DNA of 64,000 nucleotides from Aquila chrysaetos chrysaetos (taxonomy: Eukaryota; Chordata; Aves; Accipitriformes; Accipitridae): contig NC_044029.1 of NCBI RefSeq assembly GCF_900496995.4, positions 1,426,001-1,490,000 of the forward strand. Direction: 5' to 3'. The notes beneath the pieces were generated by a model. The model was given only the letters and a program-made list of their open reading frames with translations. It was not told the DNA's origin and made no database searches. Shown one piece after another: positions 24,975 to 37,300 of the stretch. Made by a program: the position numbers and the translations under genes. The stretch's first letter is position 1. Every line of letters begins with the position of its first letter.

Positions 24975-24992
24975 GGGGGGGGGGGGGGGGGG
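24975..24992. repeat. Run of 18 G
   Basis: An uninterrupted G homopolymer sits at the STRA8 edge of the CpG island. It could form a G-quadruplex, and its length is prone to sequencing error. Confidence 0.85.
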
Positions 24993-25394
24993 AAGAAAGG
25001 CGATGCTGTGAAGAAGTCTGTCTTTTAGTACCGTCGGTGGGAGCGGAGGAGTCTCAGCGCTTTGTGAAGCCAAGCCCTGGATATCCCATGGAAATGGAGC
25101 ATCAGAGCATTGCAGGGAAGGGTGCAGGAGGTGGGAGGTTTGTCTCGGCTGTGTTTTGTGCTGCTCAGTTTATCAGCGGTAGGTGAGGTTTTAGTCAGTA
25201 CTTACAGACAGCATCCTCCAGGCAAAGAGAAGATTTCAGACCCCATTATTTCCTACAGAAAAATGAGCTGGAGTGCTCTTGTTAGTCACCCTGAGCTTTC
25301 CTTTTTTTGTCTGTCCTCTATGCAGGCTGTAAGATTTCTTTTTCTTCACTTACATATTTATTCAGTAGAAGTAAATGTTGCATTGCAGCTTTTG

Positions 25395-28300
25395 ATGGAG
25401 ACAGCTGGAGACTGTAGGAAGACACATGCCAGAGTGAATCCCAATCCCCTGACACACCTGCAAGAGGTGGAACCCCACGTGGCAAAGCGGCGCTTGGCAC
25501 AGGCACGCCACCGGGCTACGCTGGCAAGACTCTTCAGCGGATTGCGGGAAGCTGTTTTATCCCAGTCAGACAACTCAGCCTTAAAGGTGCGGAGCAGTGA
25601 CCATTTCTCTATGCATAGCTACTATACATGGGTATGTTTAAATTTAAACAGGTTTATTAGGATGACCACTGTATCTTCACGGGTGCCAGTGTGTGTGTAA
25701 TTTCACTGTGTGCAGCTTTCCTGGATCTCTTTTACTTTAAAGCTGCCAGCTCAGCGTAAGCAAATTGTTCACTTTGTAGTCTCTGGGTCATGGGTTTATC
25801 ATGTGCCTTATCTGCACTTTTATTACAGGGCTTTTGCAGCTTCTTATAGCTTTGTGGCTTCTTTATAGTGTTCTGGAAACAAACCAAGGGATCCCATGAT
25901 GAAGCAGAATAGTGAGTTTAGGAACAGAAGAAGTTGTAGGGGAGGGAGTAATTCATTCAGCCTTATGAAGTGCACTCTGTCTTCAAGACACTCTGGAAAA
26001 GTAAGTCAGGAAAAAAACACTAGTATTGCTTATTGGTCTCTACTAAACTAAGAAACTATTTAATTGACCCAAAATGCTACTGAAAAGATGGATATTACCA
26101 TGCTCAAGGCAGAGGAATAAACATCAGGAGTCCTTTTATCCTCAACTCTGCCACCAGTTCATTTAGTTAGATTGGGTACTTTCAGTTTTCCAGTGTGTAA
26201 AATGGAGAGGCTAATGACTGTTTAGGACAGGAATTGTCTTTGTAAAGGGCTTTGAGGCTCTGAACATGCGAAATAGTGCTATCTAGGGCTTGTGCCTGCT
26301 GAGCCCCTTGCCTCTCATGCAGGTCGAGGTGAGAGTTCAGTTTGCCATGTTCTGAACAAGATGCAAGTTAAGCTGAAGTCACCGTGATCTCTGAAGACAA
26401 GACTAAACAGATACTTGTTCTGTCTAGTCTAAGGGGACTATCTCCACATACCAATTCTTAAAATTGCTTTTTCATAGTATCATGTGCCCCTTGTGCAACT
26501 TTTGGGGGCCAAGGAAGTTCAATATCTTCAAGAGCCTAAATACAGAAGTTCACTTGTAATCCTAGTGCTTAGTGCTGGCTAAAATATCCAGCGTGAAAGC
26601 TCTGCGGGGTAGGCATCCTGTCTAAGGTGATTGTGGATGGTCTCACCAATCACATAAGTCTTGAAATATTTTTGAGATGTGTATGCTTAAATGCGTTGCC
26701 CATATGTTCTCAGTTATGCTTGCTATAAATGATGAAGGAATGATGTGCAGCACTGAAGTTATTCCAGTTAACATCGGTGTAGCCGAGAGTAGAACATGGC
26801 AAAGGCTTCTCCTAGCTAAATTCTCATGGGAAATGATTAGTAAAGTCTGATGCCTAAAGTTGGTAGACGTCCAAGAAGACTTCACAGCATGGTATTTCTG
26901 GACATACTTCAAGAAGAGAATGATCCAAACAAGACCATTTGCTGATGAAAGAAGATCAGAGTTAAGTAGCAAATGTCTATGTGACTGGGTGTTCTGTGTA
27001 TGTAATGCATAATATATACCCAAATATTTTTATTCTGTATTTAAGTTTGCTCTGGTATTAGTTCTTTTCCCTTTTCATGTGGATAAGGGTAGCTGGTGAA
27101 ACAACACAGTTGTTTTCACAGAGACATTGAGATAACTGAAGGTCAAAATGAAGGACGAGTGAAGAAAACAACCAAGGCATGTTAAAACATGAATCTAGTC
27201 AGAGCAGAGAGCAATCAGTTCTGATTTCTTCTTATGTTTAGTATCAGGTTTTGCGTAAGGCTAAGAAATCTATCCAGAAGCTGGAGCAAACCTTGGGTTC
27301 TTTTCTGAAGATGAAAGGTAACTGTATGCAAATATTTGCCTTAGACAGAGTGCCTGGACTTGTTTTTTATTTATTTCTTAAATAGACAGATAGGTACGCA
27401 GCTGAGCCCATTAAAGCATTAGAGCTAACTGTGGCTTTAGTTGTAGCAATAAGCAAGGGATAGTGAAAAGTCTGTCGACCCACTAAGCGCTGCACCTCAG
27501 AAATCCCCCTCTGACTCTCAGCCATTCCTACCCCCTCCCCAGCCTAGGTGAAGGAAGGAAACAAGTAATTCCTGCTATCCCATGGCAGCAGGCAGTTCAG
27601 GCAGAGTGCCCTTGTCACCCTGCTGCCGATTCACCCCCAGCAGGTGTGGGGCTGGCATGGGTCCCCAGGCTGCATGCTTGGGCTCCCACTGAGAGGCTGC
27701 AGGAGCATGTGTGCTCCTCCCAGCTGCAGCGATGCGGGGCAGTGCAAGTCACAGCCGTCACAAGCACCCAGCGTTGCGAGTCAAGCACGGCCAGAGCTTA
27801 AATTTCGGCAGGCTCTGGTGTGAGGTAAAAAAGGACAGAGAAGCTGTTGAGGATTTCCTAGTATAGGAAAGGGAAGCCTCTATTTAAGGATTTACTCTGA
27901 TAGAAATGGGTAAGAGAGATGCTGCAGCTTGGCAGGTCGTCTTCATGCGCTCCTCTGTTACCATCTGTGACACCATGCGTCACGCTGGTCTAGCATGCGC
28001 TGTCCGCAGTTGAGGCAGCTCCTGCTGTGGGGCTTCACGCCCTTGCCAGCGTGCCTTCTGTTTACTGATGCTGGCCACTGCCTCCAGGGGCGGCAAGTAG
28101 GCCAGGGGGCTGATGGGGTAGAGACTTTGGACATACTTTTGTGTCCCTTCAAGTGTCCAAATTAGCGTCAGCTAGAAAAAACCACTGCTATTCATGCAAC
28201 TTGCACCTCCAATAATTTTCATCAATTAAAAGTCCCAGTGCTTAAAATAAGCAGTCTTCTCTGAACCCACATCCTTGGATAACCCATAAAAGTCAGTCAT

Positions 28301-31300
28301 AGGCAGAAGCAATAGTTTGACAGAGCAAAATTGAAGGGGTAACTTCCCCTTGTATTTACTTGCATATATGTACAATTCGTACTGCTTGTGAATCATGCGT
28401 TGGTTGTCAGAGGTTTTTACATGCTATTTCCTCATTATGTGGCAATCACAAAATACTGTGTTGACTAGTGCTTGCCTGGACTTTGATTTGCTGGTTGTTT
28501 TCACCATCAGTTCTGTCAGACCAGCATTAGGAAAAAGGCATTGATTCTAAGTTCCTCAATGATCATAAACTCCCAATAATGCTAGTTACATTGTAGGAGG
28601 GGCAGAAGTTTCTCCTTTCACATCATTTTTGCCTGACAAAAAGCTCTGGCTCGTGAAGAACCAGTTGTTGAAATTATTCTGTTTGATTGGGGCTGAGAGA
28701 GAGAGGGAAGCCAAAAGTGCCACTGATGTGACAGTACCTTTCTACTCACAACAGAGTCCTTCAGTCTGGAGGATGGGAACCCGTCCAGCTTGGAGGAAGT
28801 CAGGGAGGAATATGTCAAGAGGCACTTCAGCAATCACAGGTAAGGGCTTATACCAATCAAGGAAAGATGATAATACTTTGGATTTGCTTCCCTCCCAGCA
28901 TCTCTGAACCTCTTTGTCATTGTTACTGAATTTCCAAGCAGAGGCCTTTCATCCTGAGGAAAAAAATGAAGAGATTTCACCTGGACCCTTGTAATCCTGT
29001 ACAGTGCACAAACACTTTAAGTGTATTGTTGGTCTCATTTCCAGTCAGTGCTTGTATTTCCTTTCCCTTCTATGTAGCTGATCTCCACCAAGGACTTCTC
29101 ATTTGCCTGCAAAGCGAAAGGAGGAGGAGAAAGCTGGCTTGGGAAGAATGGCCCTGGACTTGGGAGTGACGATGACAAGGGCCTTATTAATCCAGTTAAG
29201 AAGTTGCTCATGCGGCTTTTTTTCCTGTGTGTTCTTTCCAGCACTGCATCAGCCTTGGAAGCTGTGAGTGAGAGTGACTCTACCGTCTGGTGTCTGACTG
29301 GAGGATGTGAAAAACAAACACTGGAAGAGGATGGGAAGCCAGAATTGATCCAGTCTTCAGAGACTTCATCCCCAGATCTGGTGGAATTTGAACGGTAGGT
29401 GCACCCCACGTTGCCTTCAGTTTTTTAACTTGTTGGCATTAACACCGTGCATCCAGTCACTGCCATTCGTGCAGCCCTGCTGGAGCCTGCATCTGCTTTG
29501 CAGAAGCCTTGTGCCAGCAGCTTTGGCCCTGCTGGTGATGAAGCTGAGCACCTCCCAAGTTCCTTACCTGTGACTTGCATGTGAATGGACTCCCAGCGTC
29601 GTAGCAGCCCCCAGTTCTCCAGGCCTTGGAAAATCCCTGAGGAAAGACAAAAAAATTTCTTTCAAGTGTGTCAGTCCCTGTGTGGCCATGCTTTACCACT
29701 CTCCATAGGGCTTGCAGAGCAAGATGCAACATACCTGCTAACAGTAGTGGTTTAACAGGCAAGCACAGATGGAATAGGAGGTTATTCATCCAGAATGATT
29801 TATGCAGGTGCCTGTCCCTGTGTGTTTGTGGTATCAGTACCACTATCAAGCTGTATCCCTGCAATGGGGCTAGGTTTTAGGAATGTAGGAATTGCTGCAC
29901 CAGATTAAATTCTCAAGAGTCTAGCTATATGTGTTCTGGGGAGGTGCAGGAACCAAACGTAGGCAGATACTTTTCCCCACAGTGATGTTCATCCTGCCTC
30001 TAATGGCATTGTTATGAGGAGCATTGTTATGAACACTGTTGCTCCTTCCAGAAGTAGACCCATAGCTCCTGGCAGCTTGGAGTACCTTTTTTGTTGGATC
30101 GGAGTAGGGTAAGGCTGGATGGGACCAGGGAAGATCATGTAGTCCTCAGCCTGCGGGCTGCAGAATAGTGGTGGTCTGGAAGATATCAGAAAGCACTCCT
30201 CAAAATGTAACACGGGAAGGTGGAGGGGAACCTAAACACTTACATGTGTGTTACATTTATAGCTAGGGGGTGTGAGACTGTAACACCCTTTAGGATCAGC
30301 TCCTAAGTGCCTGATTCAGGACCTAAAAAGACCACTGTTCTCATGTCAGTGGTCCATGTATTTTAGTCTGGGGTTGTAATGGTAAAATTACTGGGTTTTT
30401 TCAAAGTTATTGATATCTTAAGACTGAGTACATTAGTCATCATATTCTTCCCCTTGCTGTCAGACAGCACTAGGAGGTACTTAGAGGTCATGGATGCTTT
30501 TCCTAAAGGATAAATTATCATTTCATCATAAAGATTTGAGAAACAGATGGATGTCTAATCTATCCTGTACCACCAAGCAGAGTCAATTTCACCCTAACTG
30601 TTCCAGAGTTAAGAATATGCAGTGCAGGAGAATCCACAGCTGCAGCTGGCATCCTCTTCCACAGCGTCACCACCATAAACAAAAACTTCCGCAGTTCCTT
30701 CTTCTCTTTTGCTTTGAACTGGTGCTTATTTATAAAATTCCCTTGGATTATTGAGTTTTTCATCAAACTGAGACTGCAGCTGTGCCAGCAGATGGCACCA
30801 GCCTCCTGCTACTGTTCCTACTTTTGCTCTTGTGAGACTCAGAGGTGCCTGTGGTAAGGTATCATTTACAAGACCTTGAAAAGTGCTGAATCAAGATTTT
30901 CTGGGGGAAGTAAGCTCTATTCATCAAAGACTGCACAACAGAGCTGTAAACACCTGACTTTCTCCTTCTTCACTGACAAGGTGGACCAGGGCCTGTACTG
31001 TGTGGACTCTGGCACTTATCCTGCAGTCTTATGGCAGACGGCAGCTGGTTTGTAGCTAATTCTTCTCAAAAAATGATCTTTTATAACAGGCATAAAACAA
31101 TAGAGACTCTTCAGCAAAGAAAATAACAGGCTTTTGGTGATTGTCCAATCACATTATTTGGGCAGCATCAGAAAAGCTTTGAGCTTCAACGGACTAGTTT
31201 TTTTTTTCCATGTCCAGCAGCAGGAGCTACACTGGTAGGACTACACAGTACTCTGTCCAGTGCAAAATGTGGTTGTCTCCTTGCAGCTGGGAAGGAAATA

Positions 31301-34300
31301 GTGAAGTCATGGTTCAAGCTTAGTTTCTTTAGCAAAGCAATCTAGTGGTGATTGATTCATATTCTTCTGTTTGAGAAACTCCAGATCCTTTGTTTGGAGC
31401 TGGACATCCAGAATCCTTAGTGAGCGCAATACCTTACGTGAGAACGCTTATTCCCCTTCCAGTATTTTGTCTCCAGCAATGGTGGAAAATACTGCAGAGT
31501 ATGGAAACTGGAGTTTAAACATATTTATACTTGCATGCAGAATTATCTTAAGATTTTCAGTATTGATTTGCTGCAACAAGTAATTTTTTTTTTTTTTTTC
31601 CAAAAAGAAAAGGCTGAACTCTTTTGAGTTACTTTGTTATGCAGTACTGTTCAGTTAATCAGGAAATGTGCTCATTTGGGACATCTTCCAAGGAATCATT
31701 TTGAGCCCAAACTTAGTAACAATGACTGCTGTTTATAGAACTCTTGGTTTGTACTCCTTTGATCTTGTTATTTTCATCTGAGAAGCTCTAAGCATGTAAT
31801 TAACGTAAAATAACCTTTAGTGGTGCTTTCCAAAGTAGACATTCTTATCCCTGGTTCACTGTGCCGCACAGTGCTAAGAGAAGAAGCGGGCTCGTTCTGA
31901 GATTTAGTCACCGGGCTGAAATTGCAACACTTGGGTTCCCTTACCAGTTTCACTACAGACTGCATAGAAGTAAGTCTTAGGGATGCGTTTCCTCACATGT
32001 AAAATGGAGGAAATTGAGCTCCCATGCTTATTTAAGTCAGAGCATCCAGGCCTGGGGTAGTCTCTTTCTATCTGCATGTATAGTAACTAATATGTCAGGA
32101 TATGACCTCAGCCAAGGCTTTTAAGTGTAGTGCAATTCCAGTAAAAGTATAAAAAGTGACTTATAGTGTAAAAGCCTCAGGATACAAAGGCAAGTAACTC
32201 AAAATTTATTAAATGCCAGAATGAGGTTTGCCTGTGCAACAAGTACAGCCTGCAGCGCCTGGAGCTTCTGTTGTGAGGCAGGCCGCTGAGGCTGTGGCTG
32301 GAGCCTGTCTTTTGCAGATGAAATCTTGGCAGAACGGAGTTGCTAAAATCTTCAGTGTTGGGCAACCTTCAGTAATTGTATGGAGTCTTAGAGAGGGGAG
32401 ACTGTGAAGTAGTTATGAATCAGAGCTATTCCCCAGTCTCCTGCTGATTTACAGTAGATGGCTGCCTCATAGCCTGCTCTTAAGAGGTGCTCCCTTTCCT
32501 TTCATTACAGATACCTGTATTTTTATAAGCACACAGTGGACCTGCTGATAGAGCATGGAATTGTTTGCACTGAGGAGGTGCCTCTTCCTGAGGTCTCCAC
32601 AGCTATTTCCCACCTCTGGCAAGAGCTTTCTGAAGAAAGGAGAGACAGCATCTTGCAGTACTGTAGCCAGAGAGATTTCCTCGTGGATCCTAAGGCTGCT
32701 TGTCAAGAGCCTGCGTGCACTGAAGGTAGTGTGAGGGACAGCCGAGGTAACAGTGAGGAAGCCAGTGGTTCCTCAGTCTCCACACCAGAGGAAGTAAGTG
32801 CTGAGTAACATACATGGTCTGCCTCTGAAACTCCAAGCCTTCAGATGCTAATTGGCTCTGCAGCTTTTAATTGGAAACATACAGTAGTTGTAATTAAGCT
32901 TTCTCAAGACTACTTGAATGCATAAGTGGAGACAATAAGCAGTCTTTGAGTAAACGCCTGCACCAGATTCTCTCTTGGTAAGATACACAGCAAGCTATAG
33001 GAGTGCAGTGGTAGTAATCCTGCTAGTCTCCACTGACCTGTAGAGTGTCTGTGCTAAGTAACAGTTAAATTTGCTCTAACTTGCTCCAGGGGGAGGGAAG
33101 AAGAACATGAATTATAAAGTTACTGTGCTCTGCAAACTCTCCAAGAAGCACAGATTATCTAAATCCAGAAGGAATACTGAGTTTGCCAAGGCCTGCTGTG
33201 TTTTGGGTTGGGTGTTTTTTTTTCATCAAAGCACTTGGTAGCAAAGAGGAAGTATTTGTAGACCAGTTCCAGTGGAACAGGGCTAATGACTGCCTGTGCC
33301 ATGCATCTCTGCAGATCCAAGAAGTCAGTGACTGAGAAGACCAGGGCATTTGTTAAAAAGAGATGAAATAACAGCCAACTCTTTGTAAACTGTTCCTGGA
33401 GCACTGATTACTTGAGCAACTAGCTGCTCAAAGACATGTGTAATTTTATTAGCTGCAAGGGAGGGACAGATGTCTACCTTTAGCATATAAGTAAATTGCA
33501 TTGACAAGTGCTTTTTGAGTCACAGGACACAACTCATATTACTGACCTTCTTAGGAAATGTCATGGGGATGTTGTATGTACAGTACTTTCTGGCACAGAA
33601 AATGTGTGAACTGCATTATGGCAGAGTGAACTAATGAGCTTATCGGTCTGTCACAGGATGCATCTTAACTCATTTGTAAGCCAGGTTGCACACTGGAAAT
33701 CAGATTTGGGGAGACTGGCTGGTATAGCTGAGATCTCCAGCCATAAGCAGCAGCCCACAGTCAGGTCTCTAAAGCACTGATACAATTCATGGTTTTTACT
33801 GATTTTGGGGCACATGTAATGTTAAGTCTAATACCTAGAGGTTGAAGCACAGGCCTAAGGGAATGGACTAACCTTGTGTTCCTAGTCATGAAATACAGTT
33901 ATTCCTATTATTCCTGTCTCCACAAAACCCTCTTGGTTTACTCTATGTTTACTCTAGCCGTAAATGTACCTGTTAAATGGAAAGAAAAAGTATCGTGCTT
34001 TTAAAGAATTCTTTTTTAAAAATGATGCCCTAGGTAAAACTTTTAGGTGGCTGGATATGTTGACATCTGAAGTGTTTTCTCTGATAGGTAATGTTTGAAG
34101 ATGCATTTGATGTTGCTGCTGGTTTCCTTGACAGAAGCGAGACTCAGGGAATGTCTAGCCAGAGGTAAAGTACCAACTCACCCCTTTTGCTAGACAGAGT
34201 AAGTTAATAGCCCACTGTCAATACTCCATGGCAAGTTTTCTGTGTAGTAATGCAATAGCCTAGCTTCCTTTTTTGTGCCTAATTTTTAGTAAATGGTTAG

Positions 34301-37300
34301 AATAGCAGCCTCCAGCAATTGTGCTTGCAATAATACTGTCTCTTAATGTGCAAAAGTGAAATTATTAGTAGGCATTTATGGCAGAATCAGCAAGAATCCC
34401 TTATTAAGAGCATCACTTCAGGATAACTGGGGTCCTTCTGATTTTCATCTTCACTCTGTGTAGCTTTCCATCTTTTCAAATTACAATATTTGTAATGTTT
34501 TCCTTTTCTCTGTCTCACTTGCTAGGTCTATAAGGACCATAAGGCATTCTCTGGATAAGTCAGTTAATCATAAACTGTACTCTCGTTTAATGAGACAAAA
34601 AATGATAATTTTTTAACACTGTCTCAGTTACCTTTTTCAAGTACCCTAATTCAATCACAAGGAGGTGATCAAGCTTAAAGTGTGGTTGACCTGAACAGTA
34701 ACATCAAAGAAACACAAGACCAATTAAATAATAACATCTCTTTCCTCTGCAGGTCAGATGAGTTATCTGAAACAGAACATGTCAGATACAAAGCTGGCAC
34801 TGCCTTTGATTTTTCGCAGTGGACCAAAGAAAGGAAAGGGTTGCTTTCCTCAAGAGGAAAATCACATTATGACTCATCTTTTATGCATTCTTGCTACTTA
34901 GTCTTCATTAGGATTGTTTCACTTTGCAAATAGTGTTTTTGATCTGTTTTTTTAAATCCCCTTTTCTACTTAGTTTTCCATATTTAGAGAGTTCTTTAGT
35001 GTGAATCTCTTTTTCTTTCACCAGCATTCTACCTTGCACTTCCAGAACAGAATGAATGGAAATAAGGTTGTTTTGGCTCTTGATCAGAATATACTTGAAT
35101 ACATAATAAAGGTTAAAATAAGACTATGTATTCCTTAATACTGCAGTGTATTGCCATCATCTTTGCAATCTGTTTTAGGTCCCAAATTAGATCAGTATTT
35201 CAGTAGTCAACACTTCTCTTGCTCCCTTCCTTCCTTATCACTCTGCCTTGTAATTCTGGACAGAGGCATGATGGCAGAACTTTGTAAAATCCCAGGGAGA
35301 ATATAGAGGTGAGGTCCAGAATGAATATCTTAGCTTTTTGCCAGTTACCTGTTACCTGAGTACAAACCTGCCAGTGATAGCTAATATGTTATTTCACGAC
35401 CACATGTTACCGCATTCACTCTAAAACTTTACAGAAGAAGTCAAAGCTGCTCCTCTGAACAACCCTACAAAATATACTAGCAAATAACCATTGTTGCTCT
35501 CTGTTATAATGGATATATACTTTTCCTCAAAACAGTGTTACTATAGCTGTCATGTATCAGTGGATCTCTTTGTTGTTTCTGGTTTCTTGTCTTGCTGTTC
35601 TCTGTTCTTACATATCTTCCTTGCATTTATTGGACAGTATCTCGTCCATACGTCCACCTCCACTCCCCCCTTGCTTGGCTATTGTCTTTAATATCAGAAC
35701 CATCTTGAAAACAATTTTAATCTTTTTTAATTTATAAGTAAAATGTGGAGGAAAGAAAGTAAGTAGGAGGAGAAATGAGGGAACAGGAAATTAAATATAG
35801 TATCTGGTTCCATTTTCAGTTCAGCATTTGCAAGCTGCACTTCTGAAAGTCCAGAGGATCACCATGGACTCTATCTGCAGATCACTGACTTCCTGAAAAG
35901 ACTTTTCTTTGCTAATACACAGTTTTGCCAGGTAAGCTTTGCCAAAGGATTCCTTGTAGAAGGAGAAATGTATTTCTGTCATTGTCAGAAAGGGATTTCT
36001 GTTTTCTGTGATTCTGATCATATTGTCCAGAATCATTACAAATACGAACTTGGGGTTCATCACTTCAGATGTGTCATTCCAAAAGGTCAGTAGAATTGCC
36101 TTTGTAAGAGGCAAAGTGCGAGGGGTTATTACTGCTTTGAATATTACTCAAAATGGCAAATGACATGAGGAATTTTTTTTTTATTGTTTGCATGAAAGTT
36201 CCTTGTGGAAAAGCTTGAGTGATCTCATCTGAGCAGGCAAAGCTCACTTTGCAGTTCTCATTAATCCCCGGCCGCTTCATTCTGAGCTCAGTAGGACCAC
36301 CTTCTGCTTGTCTGGGTGCCAGGTTCCCTACCCTGAGCCCTCCACTGGCAGGCCTTAGGAGTAGGGTATTCGTGTTCTTGAAAGAGCTGATAAACAGCTA
36401 CTGAGCTGCCTCTTAACCTCAGCCTACTGTTGCAGGTTTGCTGAGCCAGAAGTCGTCGTGTTTGCAGTGTTCTTCCTCCCCTTCTTGCCCTCCTGCCAAG
36501 GACGTGGCTCAGAGCTTGCACATGGGTGGAGGACTGAAAGGGAGATATCCCTCAGTCAGAGCGTGCTTGTTTGGGCTCAGAGTCAATTGTATCTCCACAG
36601 TAGCCACTGTTTTGCTATTTTCTATCGCCTAGCTTCTACCCAGTCTCTGTTACTTGAGCTCCTTTGAAGGAAATCGAGTGTTAGCGATGAGGGGTAATTA
36701 GGACAGAACACAAAGCAGAAACTAGTGTTGCACCACTATCTGAATCTATCACATAGTGACTGCTGTGTGCCATTTGGTTCCACCATCTCAGGGAGACAGT
36801 AGAACTAGAGGAGGTGCAGAGAATGGCAGCAGGCACAGCAAAAGGCATTAAACAGAAGCTACCAGAGTAGGACTCTTCTGCAAAAAAAGAATGAGGGGTA
36901 CCGTGAGAGAATTTTGATCCTAAATCGTGTAGATTTGGTACACAGAATGATTATTCATTGTGTCTAACACCAGAAGAACTAGAAAGCACTCAATGAAATG
37001 AACAAACAGCATATTAAAAAATACTTGCACATGCAAATTACCAGATTTAACTGCTGGGGCATCAAACCATTGACAGTTACTAAATCTGAAGGTACAGATA
37101 CAATTTCCAGCTCAGAAGGTCCTCACAGCACAGTTTGCCGTAATGTGGGAGCATATATTGTGGAACAGAGCACACTGGATGCACAATTCTTGCACTTTCT
37201 GTCTAAACATCCACTCCTGGCCGTTGTCAGAGACCAGGCACTGATCTACATAGCCCTTTGGTCTGTGAATAGCTATGTTCTTCATAAGGGCAGCGCTCTT

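Noticed and set aside
23647-25186. Very long overlapping plus-strand open frames (up to 461 codons) across the WDR91/STRA8 CpG island
   Set aside because: They are Pro/Arg/Gly-rich, occur in several frames at once and lie antisense to WDR91 exon 1. This is the usual effect of high GC content removing stop codons.
25110-25394. In-frame upstream ATGs that would extend STRA8 by up to 95 residues
   Set aside because: The extension has no STRA8 resemblance. The 64-residue first coding exon matches mouse exactly in length, and an acceptor-like cattgcag sits just before its ATG.
34527-34616. In-phase block after gtctcacttgctag in the STRA8 intron
   Set aside because: Short and without a donor or nearby AATAAA. 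It shows that phase match alone is weak evidence.
36780-36990. Possible very old CR1-like fragment (ggtgcagagaatggcagcag)
   Set aside because: Only a short resemblance, with no tail or coding remnant that I could recognise; it needs a repeat search.
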